Origin: Bacteroidetes bacterium UBA6161
GTDB taxonomy: Bacteria; Bacteroidota; Bacteroidia; NS11-12g; UBA955
Direction of reading: 5' to 3'
DNA: 10,104 nt
NCBI GenBank assembly: GCA_002422315.1
Contig: DIUJ01000047.1
Span: forward strand, 28,884 to 38,987
The notes under the pieces are model-generated. The model searched no databases, was not told the DNA's origin, and saw nothing but the letters and a program-made list of their open reading frames with translations. The position numbers were made by a program, and so were the translations under genes. The stretch's first letter is position 1; every line of letters begins with the position of its first letter. Shown piece by piece: positions 1-6,136 of this stretch.

Positions 1-1
1 A

Positions 2-118
2 TTTTCTAATGCTGAATTTGGGTTTTATTACAAACCGGTTCTTTTTCAGAAATTACGACTCCTTGTAGAATCTACTCATTCTATTCTGTATTGGGGATTA
101 AAACTGAATGTGTTTTAG
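2..118 (+). CDS. 3' end of a gene, possibly an outer-membrane beta-barrel protein (partial)
   Basis: One plus-strand frame is open from the left edge to a TAG at 116-118 and gives the last 38 residues of a protein whose start lies outside the window. The tail alternates polar and hydrophobic residues and ends in YWGLKLNVF. A final amphipathic strand closing on phenylalanine is typical of bacterial outer-membrane beta-barrels. It converges with the minus-strand gene at 218, and a hairpin terminator lies between the two stop codons, as expected for two real gene ends. The reading is short, so both the coding call and the barrel interpretation are tentative. A chance open frame cannot be excluded. 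Confidence 0.45.
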   Translation, partial: FSNAEFGFYYKPVLFQKLRLLVESTHSILYWGLKLNVF

Positions 119-156
119 AAATGTATAAGGATTGTTGTTTCTACAAAATAGGCTAA

Positions 157-191
157 AATAAAAAAACCAAACAGAATACACTGTTTGGTTT
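157..191 (-). terminator. Intrinsic terminator for P1, possibly bidirectional
   Basis: A perfect 11-bp inverted repeat, AAACCAAACAG (164-174) and CTGTTTGGTTT (181-191), encloses a 6-nt loop. Read on the minus strand the stem runs directly into a run of seven T, 27 nt past the stop codon of the gene at 218. On the plus strand it is followed by ATCAATTTT, so it may also stop the converging partial gene. Confidence 0.85.
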
Positions 192-217
192 ATCAATTTT
201 GAACCTAAACACAAGAT

Positions 218-1483
218 TTAATTTTTCACTATTTTCTCTTGGTACACTTTTCCTTTAGACTGAACTTGTACCAAATATATACCGGCAGCTAAGCCAGATG
301 TAGGAATATTTTTTGTTTGATTTGTGCTTATGATAATCTCCCCTTGCAAATTAAGAATACGGATATCTGAATTCTCGTCAACTCCATTTAATGAAATATA
401 ATCTGTAGTTGGATTAGGATAAGCATAAACTTCGAAACTTTTGTTTGCTTTACCAACTATAGCATATACTATTTCACTAATGCTCTCTTCTCCATTCAAG
501 TCTACCTGTTTCAATCTATAATAATTCATTTGACTTTCTATAGAATAGTCTGCCACTTTATAGCTTTGTGCTTCATAAGAATTCAAGGCACCTTCCACAA
601 TTTCTATCGTTCTCCAATCTTTACCATTTGTACTTTTTTGTACTTCAAAATAGCTGTTGTTGTTCTCAGAAAGAGTAACCCATTCTATTTCTACATAATT
701 ACCGTACTCGGTAGCAAGTATATGATGGTATGTTACAGGCAATAGAGACAAACCATCGTTTATTGCAATAGTTTGACTAACAATATTTGCAGTGGAATTC
801 AAACCCATAGTAACCGTAGGAGTAATCCCAGGATTGCCTTGGTAAAAACCAGCCATAATTCCAGACCTTGCACTACCGCCATTTGGGATATTTTGAGTGT
901 AATGTTGGGTTAAACTACTAGAATGTGAAAAAGTATTGGAAGCATCTGTAGCTACATAGTTTAGAACCAAAGTATTATACCCCTGTGTATTTACACCTAA
1001 CACATTCGCAGTAATTGAATTGGATTGGGCATTGTTGTTGGCACTAGCTACAGGCATGCTTAGGTCTGCACATCTTACAATTGTAGAACTTGCGGACCAT
1101 TGTCTGCTGTTTGGAAATACATTGTTAAATGTCAAAACAGATAATTGCGTGTCGCTACTGTTTGCTATTTTATAAAATGTAAGCATTGAAATTTCCGCAT
1201 TTGAAGTCGCATTGCTTTGAACCAAGGTATAACCCGTAGGAACTGTTACACCATTTTGATGGTTTTTCCACCAAATACTTACCAATATCAAATCTTTTAC
1301 TTTAAGATTGGATGGCAACGCAGTAGATGGAGAAGCGCTTACGCTACTAGAATCTGATGTAGAGACTACATGAGCTTGTCCGAATGATAAGCTACTAAAA
1401 AATAAAAATAGGGAAATGAAAAATACTTTAGAAAAAGAAATACATACCCCCGTAGATTTTGTTGTTGTGTTTAAGAAATTCAT
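218..1483 (-). CDS. P1: T9SS-exported surface protein with C-terminal sorting domain
   Basis: This is a 421-residue exported protein. Residues 1 to about 36 form a Sec signal peptide with a hydrophobic core (KVFFISLFLFFSSLSFG), probably cleaved just before Q36. Residues 37-245 are a Ser/Thr/Asn-rich beta region with the pattern DLILVSIWW, VPTGYTLV, FYKIA, which I cannot assign to a named family. From LPVTY at 248 comes an Fn3-like beta-sandwich, including EIEWVTLSENNNSYFEV and YYRLKQVDLNG. The last ~70 residues, from YPNP at 355, match the type A T9SS sorting domain, ending GIYLVQVQ then KIVKN. In known T9SS substrates that domain is removed after outer-membrane passage and the protein is anchored or released. 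I chose the ATG at 1483 rather than the in-frame ATG at 1537 because it gives a normal signal peptide, matches the LNTTT start of P2, and puts the leader motif and upstream box where P2 and P3 have them. The passenger's function is unknown. Confidence 0.88.
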   Translation of the reverse strand: MNFLNTTTKSTGVCISFSKVFFISLFLFFSSLSFGQAHVVSTSDSSSVSASPSTALPSNLKVKDLILVSIWWKNHQNGVTVPTGYTLVQSNATSNAEISMLTFYKIANSSDTQLSVLTFNNVFPNSRQWSASSTIVRCADLSMPVASANNNAQSNSITANVLGVNTQGYNTLVLNYVATDASNTFSHSSSLTQHYTQNIPNGGSARSGIMAGFYQGNPGITPTVTMGLNSTANIVSQTIAINDGLSLLPVTYHHILATEYGNYVEIEWVTLSENNNSYFEVQKSTNGKDWRTIEIVEGALNSYEAQSYKVADYSIESQMNYYRLKQVDLNGEESISEIVYAIVGKANKSFEVYAYPNPTTDYISLNGVDENSDIRILNLQGEIIISTNQTKNIPTSGLAAGIYLVQVQSKGKVYQEKIVKN

Positions 1484-1554
1484 AACTGTTGTGTTTGACC
1501 TATAGTTTCCAATACTTGTACCAATTATAAAAACCATTGTGCCATTGCCTCCTT
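1484..1554 (-). promoter_or_regulatory. 5' leader of P1 with conserved TTGGAAAC element
   Basis: On the minus strand the leader contains TTGGAAACTATAGGTCAAA, whose TTGGAAAC occupies 1512-1505, followed by CACAACA just before the ATG. The same order of blocks occurs before P2 and, in weaker form, before P3, including an upstream GGCAATG (GGCATTG in the others). A strong Shine-Dalgarno-like AAGGAGG lies at 1554-1548, 10 nt before the rejected ATG at 1537 and 2 nt before an ATG at 1545 that would open a six-codon reading frame. No clear TAnnTTTG promoter was found here. Confidence 0.5.
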
Positions 1555-1646
1555 AATACTAATCTATATATTTGATTTTCTGTAATATAAATAATGTTAT
1601 TACAAATCAAATACGGTATATTTGGCTATGCCAAAAGCAGAAGACC

Positions 1647-1682
1647 TTTAATCAATTTGAGAATTTAATTATATTTTGAGAA
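1647..1682 (-). promoter_or_regulatory. Upstream box shared with P2 and P3 (candidate regulator site)
   Basis: Plus-strand AATCAATTTGAGAAT lies at 1650-1664, 167-181 bp before the P1 start. The 18-bp stretch 1647-1664 matches 5953-5970 upstream of P2 at 16 positions, and the box matches 7389-7403 upstream of P3 at 13 of 15. A second TTTTGAGAA follows at 1674-1682, so TTTGAGAA occurs twice, 19 bp apart. The 27-bp stretch 1656-1682 is nearly identical to 7412-7438. The regulator is unknown. Confidence 0.5.
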
Positions 1683-1759
1683 CAATAATGGGAATATTTC
1701 ATAATATAATTTCCCTTTGTTGGGGTGCTTTTCCCAAGATTCTTGGTAATTGGTAGATC

Positions 1760-4227
1760 TCCAACCAACCGAAACCCCGGGGCTATAAATATTTGTTTTG
1801 GGAAATAAAATAAACCGTTAAAACGATTTCCGTTTTTACCAATTATTTAATTTCCACGGTTGTCCAACGGTTGAAACCGTGGGCTATGTTATGAAACGTG
1901 GGCCATAATTTGACAAAATTGTGTTTTTGTAATGAAGCGCCAAAGGTGCGCAATCCATAGCATAGCCTGCAAGGGCTATGAAATAAATCAAGCCACCAAT
2001 CTACAAGCGCCAAAGGTGCGCAATTTACGCCGTGGTTGGTGTTTTAATCCAACCAACCGAAACCCCGGGGCTATAAATATTTGTTTGGGGAAATAAAATA
2101 AACCATTAAAAACGGTTTGCGTTTTTGCCAATTATTTCATTCCCACGGTTGCCCAACGGTTGAAACCGTGGGCTATATGTTTTGAAACCGTGGGCCATAA
2201 TTTGACAAAATTGTTTTAGGGTAATGAAGCGCCAAAGGTGCGCAATCCATAGCATAGCCTGCAAGGGCTATGAAATAAATCAAGCCACCACTTTACAAGC
2301 GCCAAAGGTGCGCAATTTACGCCGTGGTTGGTGTTTTATCCAAACAACCGAAACCCCGGGGCTATAAATATTTGTTTTTAGAAAATAAAATAAACCTTTA
2401 AAACGGTTTGCGTTTTTACCAATACTTTCATTCCCACGGTTGCCCAACGGTTGAAACCGTGGGCTATGTTTTGAAACGTGGGCCATAATTTGACAAAATT
2501 GTGTTTGGGCAATGAAGCGCCAAAGGTGCGCAATCCATAGCATAGCCTGCAAGGGCTATGAAATAAATCAAGCCACCAATCTACAAGCGCCAAAGGTGCG
2601 CAATTTACGCCGTGGTTGGTGTTTTATCCAAACAACCGAAACCCCGGGGCTATAAATATTTGTTTTGGGGAAAGAAAATAAACCATTAAAAACGGTTAGC
2701 GTTTTTACCAATACTTTCATTCCCACGGTTGCCCAACGGTTGAAACCGTGGGCTATGTTTTGAAACGTGGGCCATAATTTGACAAAATTGTGTTTGGGTA
2801 ATGAAGCGCCAAAGGTGCGCAATTCATAGCATAGCCTGCAAGGGCTATGAAATAAATCAAGCCAACACTCTACAAGTGCCAAAGGTGCGCAATTTACGCC
2901 GTGGTTGGTGTTTTAATCCAACCAACCGAAACACCGGGTGCTATAAATATTTGTTTTTAGAAAATAAAATAAACCTTTAAAACGGTTTGCGTTTTTACCA
3001 ATTATTTAATTTCCACGGTTGTCCCACGATTTAAATCGCGGGCAATCTGTATGAAAACGTGGGCAATAATTTGACAAAATTGTGTTTGGATAATGAAGCG
3101 CCAAAGGTGCGCAATCCATAGCATAGCCTGCAAGGGCTATGAAATAAATCAAGCCACCACTCTACAAGCGCCAAAGGTGCGCAATTTAAGACGTGGTTGG
3201 TGTTTTTATCCAACTAACCGAAACCCCGGGGCTATAAAAATTTGTTTTTAGAAAATAAAATAAACCTTTAAAACGGTTTGCGTTTTTACCAATACTTTCA
3301 TTCCCACGGTTGCCCAACGGTTGAAACCGTGGGCTATGTTTTGAAACGTGGGCCATAATTTGACAAAATTGTGTTTGGGCAATGAAGCGCCAAAGGTGCG
3401 CAATCCATAGCATAGCCTGCAAGGGCTATGAAATAAATCAAGCCACCACTCTTCAAGCGCCAAAGGTGCGCAATTTACGCCGTGGTTGGTGTTTTTATAC
3501 AAACAACCGAAACCCCTGGACTATAAATATTTGTTTTGGGGAATGAAATAATCCATTAAAAACGGTTAGCGTTTTTGCCAATACTTTCATTCCCACGCTT
3601 GCCCAACAGTTGAATCCGTAGGCTATATGTTTTGAAACAGTGGGCCATAATTTGACAAAATTGTGTTTGGGCAATGAAGCGCCAAAGGTGCGCAATCCAT
3701 AGCATAGCCTGCAAGGGCTATGAAATAAATCAAGCCAACACTCTACAAGCGCCAAAGGTGCGCAATTTACGCCGTGGTTGGTGTTTTTATACAAACAACC
3801 GAAACACCGGGGCTATAAATATTTGTTTTGGGGAAAGAAAATAAACCATTAAAAACGGTTAGCGTTTTTACCAATTATTTAATTCCCACGGTTGTCTCGC
3901 AGTTGAAATCGTGGGCTATGTTTTGAAACGTGGGCCATAATTTGACAAAATTGTGTTTGGGTGATGAAGCGCTAAAGGTGCGCAATCCATAACATAGCCT
4001 GCAAGGGCTATGAAATAAATCAAGCCACCACTCTTCAAGCGCCAAAGGTGCGCAATTTAGGCCGTGGTTGGAGTTTTTATCCAAACAACCGAAACCCGGG
4101 GCTATAAATATTTGTTTTGGGGAAATAAAATAAACCGTTTAAAACGGTTTGCGTTTTTGCCAATTATTTAATTCCCACGGTTGCCCAACGGTTGAAACCG
4201 TGGGCTATGTGCTTTGAAACGTGGGCT
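1760..4227. repeat. Tandem satellite array, ~290-bp unit, eight full copies plus a partial ninth
   Basis: A unit beginning at GAAACCCCGGGG recurs at 1771, 2059, 2350, 2638, 2928, 3220, 3509, 3801 and 4091, with periods of 288, 291, 288, 290, 292, 289, 292 and 290 bp. The ninth copy stops after ~137 bp, at GTGGGC (4221-4226). If the unit is split into a first half A (to GTGGGC) and a second half B, the array reads A-(B-A) eight times, so it begins and ends with A. Copies differ by scattered substitutions and one- to few-base indels; the copies at 2928 and 3509 are the most diverged. Its GC content is visibly higher than that of the flanking DNA. No transposase or other gene lies inside. Short minus-strand open frames in the units shift phase between copies and are judged not to be genes. 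Confidence 0.95.
2350..2637. repeat. Representative satellite unit: a chain of palindromes
   Basis: In order, this unit holds the following. CCCCGGGG lies at 2354-2361. An AACC-TTTAAAA-CGGTT block follows, which is the perfect palindrome AACCGTTTAAAACGGTT in the ninth copy. CCCACGGTT (2433-2441) pairs with AACCGTGGG (2455-2463). AATTT and AAATT flank GACA. GCGCCAAAGGTGCGC lies at 2517-2531 and again at 2587-2601. Between these two, CATAGCC pairs with GGCTATG across a 6-nt loop. The unit closes with GCCGTGGTTGGTG, whose GGTTGG can pair with the CCAACC that opens the next unit in some copies. Nearly every conserved block belongs to a stem, so the unit may fold as DNA or RNA. The function is unknown. 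Confidence 0.8.
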
Positions 4228-4235
4228 AAAAATAT

Positions 4236-4505
4236 TTAATTTGATTTCCATAATTCAAGCATCTGTTTTAATTCTCTTTTTTCTTTATAATTCAATGGAA
4301 CAACTTTTTCAAAGTATTTGTTGTAGGTAATTTTCAAGTAATAATTTCTTTGCATTTTTTTCAGGAGACAAATATTTCTCAGAATGATATTCTTATCCTT
4401 GTACACTATTTTCATATTCATTATCTCAGGTTTCCACACTTCTCTAAGATATTTCGAAACTATAATTTCTTCATATTTTAGTTTGGTATTTTTGTCAAAA
4501 TCCAT
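4236..4505 (-). CDS. Small basic hypothetical protein (89 residues)
   Basis: I do not recognise this protein. It is 89 residues long and rich in Lys, Asn, Tyr and Ile, with no signal peptide, no transmembrane segment and no cysteine pair. The middle reads as beta strands (MNMKIVYKDKNIILRN, then YYLKITYNKYFEKVVPL), and the C-terminal ~17 residues (KEKRELKQMLELWKSN) look like a charged amphipathic helix. It would be cytoplasmic. It begins with ATG at 4505 and ends 9 bp from the edge of the satellite. It is the only sizeable open frame between the satellite and P2 and does not overlap any repeat, which favours a real gene. Its AT-rich codons could also reflect base composition. No clear promoter or ribosome-binding site is visible. 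Confidence 0.5.
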   Translation of the reverse strand: MDFDKNTKLKYEEIIVSKYLREVWKPEIMNMKIVYKDKNIILRNICLLKKMQRNYYLKITYNKYFEKVVPLNYKEKRELKQMLELWKSN

Positions 4506-4582
4506 TTTAGGGTATAGGTTTATTTAGTTTGGGTAATTTGAAATTATTATTTTTTAATCTTTGAATTTTAATCACTGTTCTT

Positions 4583-4619
4583 ACAAAAAGAAACCCGATA
4601 TGCTAGGTGCATACCGGGT
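4583..4619 (-). terminator. Intrinsic terminator for P2
   Basis: Read on the minus strand, ACCCGGTATGC pairs with GCATATCGGGT around a 5-nt loop. The stem is 11 bp including one G-U pair, and a TTTCTTTTTG tract follows. It begins 54 nt past the P2 stop codon. On the plus strand the G-U becomes an A-C mismatch, so the stem is best formed in the minus-strand transcript. The hairpin resembles the one downstream of P3. Confidence 0.82.
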
Positions 4620-4672
4620 GAGCTTTTGTATATTATTTGTGGAACAAAACAGAATGGGACATTTTTTTAATT

Positions 4673-5779
4673 TTACTCTTTTATAAATCTTATTCTTGAC
4701 ACCTCGCCTGCAGCATCTTGCACATGGATAAAGTAAACACCTTTTAGCAATTCTTGCAAATCCATTCTATTTGTATTTTCGCTTTGTATCATTACCACTC
4801 CAGCCATGTTGTAAACAGTAACTTTAGGATTTTCTACACCGCTTACTTGTATGGTGCTTGCACTTGGGTTAGGGAAAATTTGTACTGAATTTTTAGAAGA
4901 TTCACCACCCCATAACACTGTTTTGGTTATGCTGTATTCAAAGTCACCATTCCAATCTACTTGTTTTAGTCTGTAAATATTTACACCTTGGGCAGGGCTA
5001 TTGTCTACAAACTCATAGTTTGTGATTGAAAAAGTATTTCCATTTCCTTCTACAGTTCCTATGTTTATCCAATTTTCACCATCGTTTGTTCTTTCTACTT
5101 CGAAGTGGCTGTTGTTTACTTCATTTGTAGTAGCCCATTCTATTTTCACTGCATTTACAAGAGGCTTAGCAGATAGAGAAGCGTAAGAAACGGGAAGTAA
5201 GGAAGGAGTAGAAGTGGTATTAAAATTAGAAATTTCCAAAAATGCTTGAGCGGAAGAAGTATAAACAAATTCAACGTAATAATTACCCGTTGTAGGTACT
5301 GTAAAATTAGTAGGAAATGTTTGATCTATGTTTTGGTTAGAGAAATAACCTCTTTGTCTTTCAAATACAGTTGAGTCTACAATTACTCCATTTAAGGTTT
5401 TCAAAAGCACTACAAGACGTTGGTTAGAATTACCACTATTGGAAATTCTTGTTGTAAAATCAAAAGAAAAATTAGTAGCATTTACCAAAAGAAAATCAAT
5501 TGTCCTAACCCAATTTCTTGTTGTTCCTGCTGGGAATTTTAGAACCTTTATTGAATTATTGTTAGATGCAGTTGTAAATGTTACTGCAGTTGAATTTTTT
5601 CTCCAACCAAAATCCGACCATAAGTCTAAGCCGTCAGAAGATGCTGTGTTTGGATTGAATCTAAAATCAGTTGCATTTGCTAGTGGAGCATAAGGTTGCG
5701 CTTTTGAAATAAATCCTAGAACCAATAAACCTAAAGTTAAAGTAAGGTTTCTGAATGTTGTTGTGTTTAATGTTTTCAT
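4673..5779 (-). CDS. P2: T9SS-exported surface protein with C-terminal sorting domain
   Basis: This 368-residue protein has a signal peptide (residues 1-27, core LTLTLGLLVLGFISKA) with likely cleavage before Q28. An N-terminal Gln at the mature end is common in T9SS substrates of this phylum. Residues 28-193 form a beta-rich passenger with motifs DLWSDFGW, FSFDFTTRIS, VVLLKTLNG and YYVEFVYTSS. It looks like a carbohydrate-binding-type jelly roll, but no binding residues can be assigned. Residues 195 to about 285 are an Fn3-like domain (KIEWATTNEVNNSHFEVER, YRLKQVDWNG). Residues ~297-368, from FPNP at 302, are a type A sorting domain ending RFIKE. The gene is monocistronic, with its own promoter and terminator. 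Its last 174 residues are very similar to those of P3 while the passengers have diverged, which indicates duplication followed by passenger change. Confidence 0.9.
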   Translation of the reverse strand: MKTLNTTTFRNLTLTLGLLVLGFISKAQPYAPLANATDFRFNPNTASSDGLDLWSDFGWRKNSTAVTFTTASNNNSIKVLKFPAGTTRNWVRTIDFLLVNATNFSFDFTTRISNSGNSNQRLVVLLKTLNGVIVDSTVFERQRGYFSNQNIDQTFPTNFTVPTTGNYYVEFVYTSSAQAFLEISNFNTTSTPSLLPVSYASLSAKPLVNAVKIEWATTNEVNNSHFEVERTNDGENWINIGTVEGNGNTFSITNYEFVDNSPAQGVNIYRLKQVDWNGDFEYSITKTVLWGGESSKNSVQIFPNPSASTIQVSGVENPKVTVYNMAGVVMIQSENTNRMDLQELLKGVYFIHVQDAAGEVSRIRFIKE

Positions 5780-5847
5780 GTTGTGTTTTTTTATTTATGT
5801 TTTGCCATAATGTTTCCAATTGGCGTACCAAAGCCACAATGCCAAAC
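5780..5847 (-). promoter_or_regulatory. 5' leader of P2 with conserved TTGGAAAC element
   Basis: On the minus strand the leader reads GGCATTG, then TTGGTACGCCAA (a 4-bp stem with a UACG loop), then TTGGAAAC (5819-5812), then ATTATGGCAAAACA. The single GCCA can pair with any of three UGGC copies in the leader, so mutually exclusive folds are possible. The best protein frame through this leader is not in frame with P2, so the conservation is not explained by coding. The element family is not recognised. Confidence 0.5.
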
Positions 5848-5874
5848 ATAAAAAACACAAAAAAAAATTTACAA
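5843..5874 (-). promoter_or_regulatory. Bacteroidetes-type promoter of P2
   Basis: The minus-strand -7 element TATGTTTG (5850-5843) fits the TAnnTTTG consensus known for the primary sigma factor of Bacteroidetes. A TTG at 5874-5872 lies 21 nt upstream, as expected for the -33 element. The predicted transcript starts near 5838 and carries the conserved leader. P3 has the matching stretch TGTTTGGCATTG, but its -7 is TGTGTTTG and the -33 spacing is poor. Confidence 0.6.
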
Positions 5875-5952
5875 GAAATTGATAGTCTTGAAATTAAAAA
5901 TTTATTTTAAGAAATCAAATTTGGAACAGATGTCCAAATTTCCGTTTTAAAA

Positions 5953-5991
5953 TTTAATCAAAATGAGAATAATTCTCATTTTTTGATTAAA
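5953..5991. promoter_or_regulatory. Upstream box of P2 inside a long palindrome, Fur-box-like
   Basis: The core AATGAGAATAATTCTCATT (5962-5980) is two perfect 9-bp arms around one A. Flanking TTTAATCA (5953-5960) and TGATTAAA (5984-5991) extend the symmetry with a two-base offset. The core is close to the classical 7-1-7 Fur-box form TGATAATNATTATCA. The left part, AATCAAAATGAGAAT (5956-5970), is the box shared with P1 and P3, 177-191 bp before the start. It could also act as a hairpin terminator, but the P3 terminator at 6010-6048 already fills that role. Iron control is inferred only from sequence form. Confidence 0.5.
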
Positions 5992-6009
5992 ATAAAAGGC
6001 TCAGTGCCT

Positions 6010-6048
6010 GGAAGAAAATCCCGATTTGCTGGGAGAACAAACCGGGAT
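6010..6048 (-). terminator. Intrinsic terminator for P3
   Basis: On the minus strand, ATCCCGGTTTG pairs with CAAATCGGGAT around a 9-nt loop. The stem is 11 bp including one G-U pair, and TTTTCTTCC follows. It starts 80 nt past the P3 stop codon. The stem shares its CCCGGT and ATCGGG blocks and the G-U position with the P2 terminator. Confidence 0.78.
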
Positions 6049-6091
6049 ATAAATCAACTTATAGTTTCAATCTGTGGAATGAACGTTTTTT

Positions 6092-6136
6092 TTAGTCGGT
6101 AGTCGCTTAGTCGGTAGTCTTTAGTCGTTAGTCTTT
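6092..6136. repeat. AGTCGGT heptamer-like tandem repeat over the end of P3
   Basis: AGTC recurs at 6094, 6101, 6109, 6116, 6123 and 6130, a period of 7-8 bp. It is equally visible as three copies of TTAGTCGGTAGTC (6092-6104, 6107-6119, and 6121-6133 with one change). The last units overlap the final codons and stop of P3. On the minus strand each unit reads GACTA followed by A, C or R, so stop codons recur within the repeat. Confidence 0.8.

Noticed and set aside
2280..4084. Minus-strand open frames of 60-104 codons in the satellite, with recurring blocks such as LRTFGASLPKHNFVKLWP
   Set aside because: They are the same repeat DNA read in shifting frames. Unit lengths are mostly not multiples of three, frames overlap one another, starts differ between copies, and the blocks coincide with the palindromes. 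Similar short hypothetical proteins are likely spurious annotations.
1760..4227. CRISPR array
   Set aside because: The half-units are ~134 and ~154 bp and both recur in every unit. There are no short repeats separated by unique spacers and no cas gene.
1760..4227. Insertion sequence or composite transposon
   Set aside because: No transposase or other mobility gene, no terminal inverted repeats bounding the array, and no visible target duplication.
5667..5858. 63-codon minus-strand frame over the P2 start
   Set aside because: It runs through the leader and the first codons of P2 in another frame, with no similarity to the P1 or P3 N-termini.
5953..5991. Terminator of P3
   Set aside because: The hairpin is AT-rich and lies beyond a better stem with a T tract at 6010-6048. 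Its box matches the upstream sites of P1 and P3, so a regulatory reading fits better.
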